Positions 4,621 to 5,011 of a stretch of 5,011 nucleotides of DNA are shown here, in pieces. Below the pieces are notes generated by a model. It saw only the letters and a program-made list of their open reading frames with translations, had not been told where the DNA came from and did no database searches. Source of the stretch: Lachnospiraceae bacterium (lineage in GTDB: Bacteria; Bacillota; Clostridia; Lachnospirales; Lachnospiraceae); NCBI GenBank assembly GCA_017613225.1, contig JAGAEH010000099.1, positions 1 to 5,011 on the forward strand. Reading direction: 5' to 3'. Position 1 is the stretch's first letter, and each line of letters begins with the position of its first letter. A program made the translations under genes and the position numbers.

Positions 4621-5011
4621 ATGGATCAGTCAAAGCATTACCGCCATGAGCTGAAATACGGCATTTCCTACGGGGATTACGCCGGCCTGCGGGAGCGGCT
4701 GAAAAGGATCATGACCGCCGACCCCCACACCGACGCTTCCGGGCGGTACCGGATCCGCAGCATCTATTTCGACAACAGCGACGACAAAGCCCTGAGGGAA
4801 AAGGTGGACGGGATCGGGAAACGGGAGAAATTCCGGATCCGGTATTACAACGACGACTTTTCCTTCATCACGCTGGAAAAGAAGATGAAGATCGGCAGCC
4901 TGTGCCTGAAGTACGACTCGCCGATAACGGAAGAGGAGTGCCGGCGGATCCTGTACGGAGACCTGGCCTTCATGAAGGAACATCCGCAGGAAGTGGTCAG
5001 GGAACTGTACG
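4621..5011 (+). CDS. VTC-domain protein, polyphosphate-polymerase-like (3' end outside window)
   Basis: The first 130 residues of a protein of the VTC family, the tunnel-fold domain of yeast Vtc4 that makes polyphosphate from ATP. Recognised signatures are YRHELKYGIS (7-16, with the tunnel residues Glu10 and Lys12), GRYRIRSIYFDN (41-52), REKFRIRYYN (68-77) and ITLEKKMK (83-90). These basic and acidic residues on alternating strands match the phosphate- and metal-binding tunnel wall. No signal peptide or membrane segment is visible so far, so it is probably cytoplasmic or the soluble part of a larger protein. Start and ribosome binding site are unambiguous. In Clostridia such genes often sit beside DUF4956 membrane proteins and CotH-like kinases, which would lie to the right of this window. 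Polyphosphate synthesis is not proven for most bacterial members, so function is by family only. Confidence 0.88.
   Translation, partial: MDQSKHYRHELKYGISYGDYAGLRERLKRIMTADPHTDASGRYRIRSIYFDNSDDKALREKVDGIGKREKFRIRYYNDDFSFITLEKKMKIGSLCLKYDSPITEEECRRILYGDLAFMKEHPQEVVRELY

Overview
The window looks like chromosomal DNA from a GC-rich member of the Firmicutes, most likely Clostridia (Lachnospiraceae or a related order). The grounds are strong AGGAGG-type ribosome binding sites, TTGACA/TATAAT-like promoters, intrinsic terminators, a DUF1836 protein, a DegV protein, a histidine kinase with the GHEIKTPL H-box seen in many clostridial kinases, and a bacterial VTC-domain protein. I cannot name a genus. 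Nothing points to a phage, plasmid or insertion sequence, and there is no CRISPR array, tRNA or rRNA.

Layout. (1) Positions 2-355, + strand: the last 118 codons of tuf (elongation factor Tu), closed by an intrinsic terminator. (2) 356-674: a gene-free convergent region holding the tuf terminator, the degV terminator (minus strand) and about 150 bases of probable degV 3' UTR. (3) 675-1601, - strand: a DegV-family fatty-acid-binding protein with about 25 residues beyond the usual family end. (4) 1602-1769: a compact divergent control region. It has back-to-back promoters, a strong dyad over the degV -10 box and an imperfect direct repeat between the two -35 boxes. (5) 1770-2369, + strand: a DUF1836 protein, a probable MerR-like DNA-binding regulator, followed by a large stem-loop and a strong terminator. 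(6) 2590-4498, + strand: a two-gene operon with a 23-base overlap, encoding an OmpR/PhoB-type response regulator and a membrane histidine kinase, then a terminator. (7) 4621 to the end, + strand: the first 130 residues of a VTC-domain (polyphosphate-polymerase-like) protein with its own promoter.

How the parts may work together. The DUF1836 regulator is divergent from degV, and the dyad sits where a repressor would block degV, so a local fatty-acid-related switch is plausible. The response regulator/kinase pair sits just upstream of the VTC-domain gene. That gene's promoter carries a tandem TTAAGT repeat with a 10-base period in the -35 region, an arrangement typical of OmpR/PhoB-family binding sites, so the two-component system may control it. 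Both regulatory links are inferences from DNA pattern and gene order. The protein families themselves are known, and I see no clearly undescribed system here.
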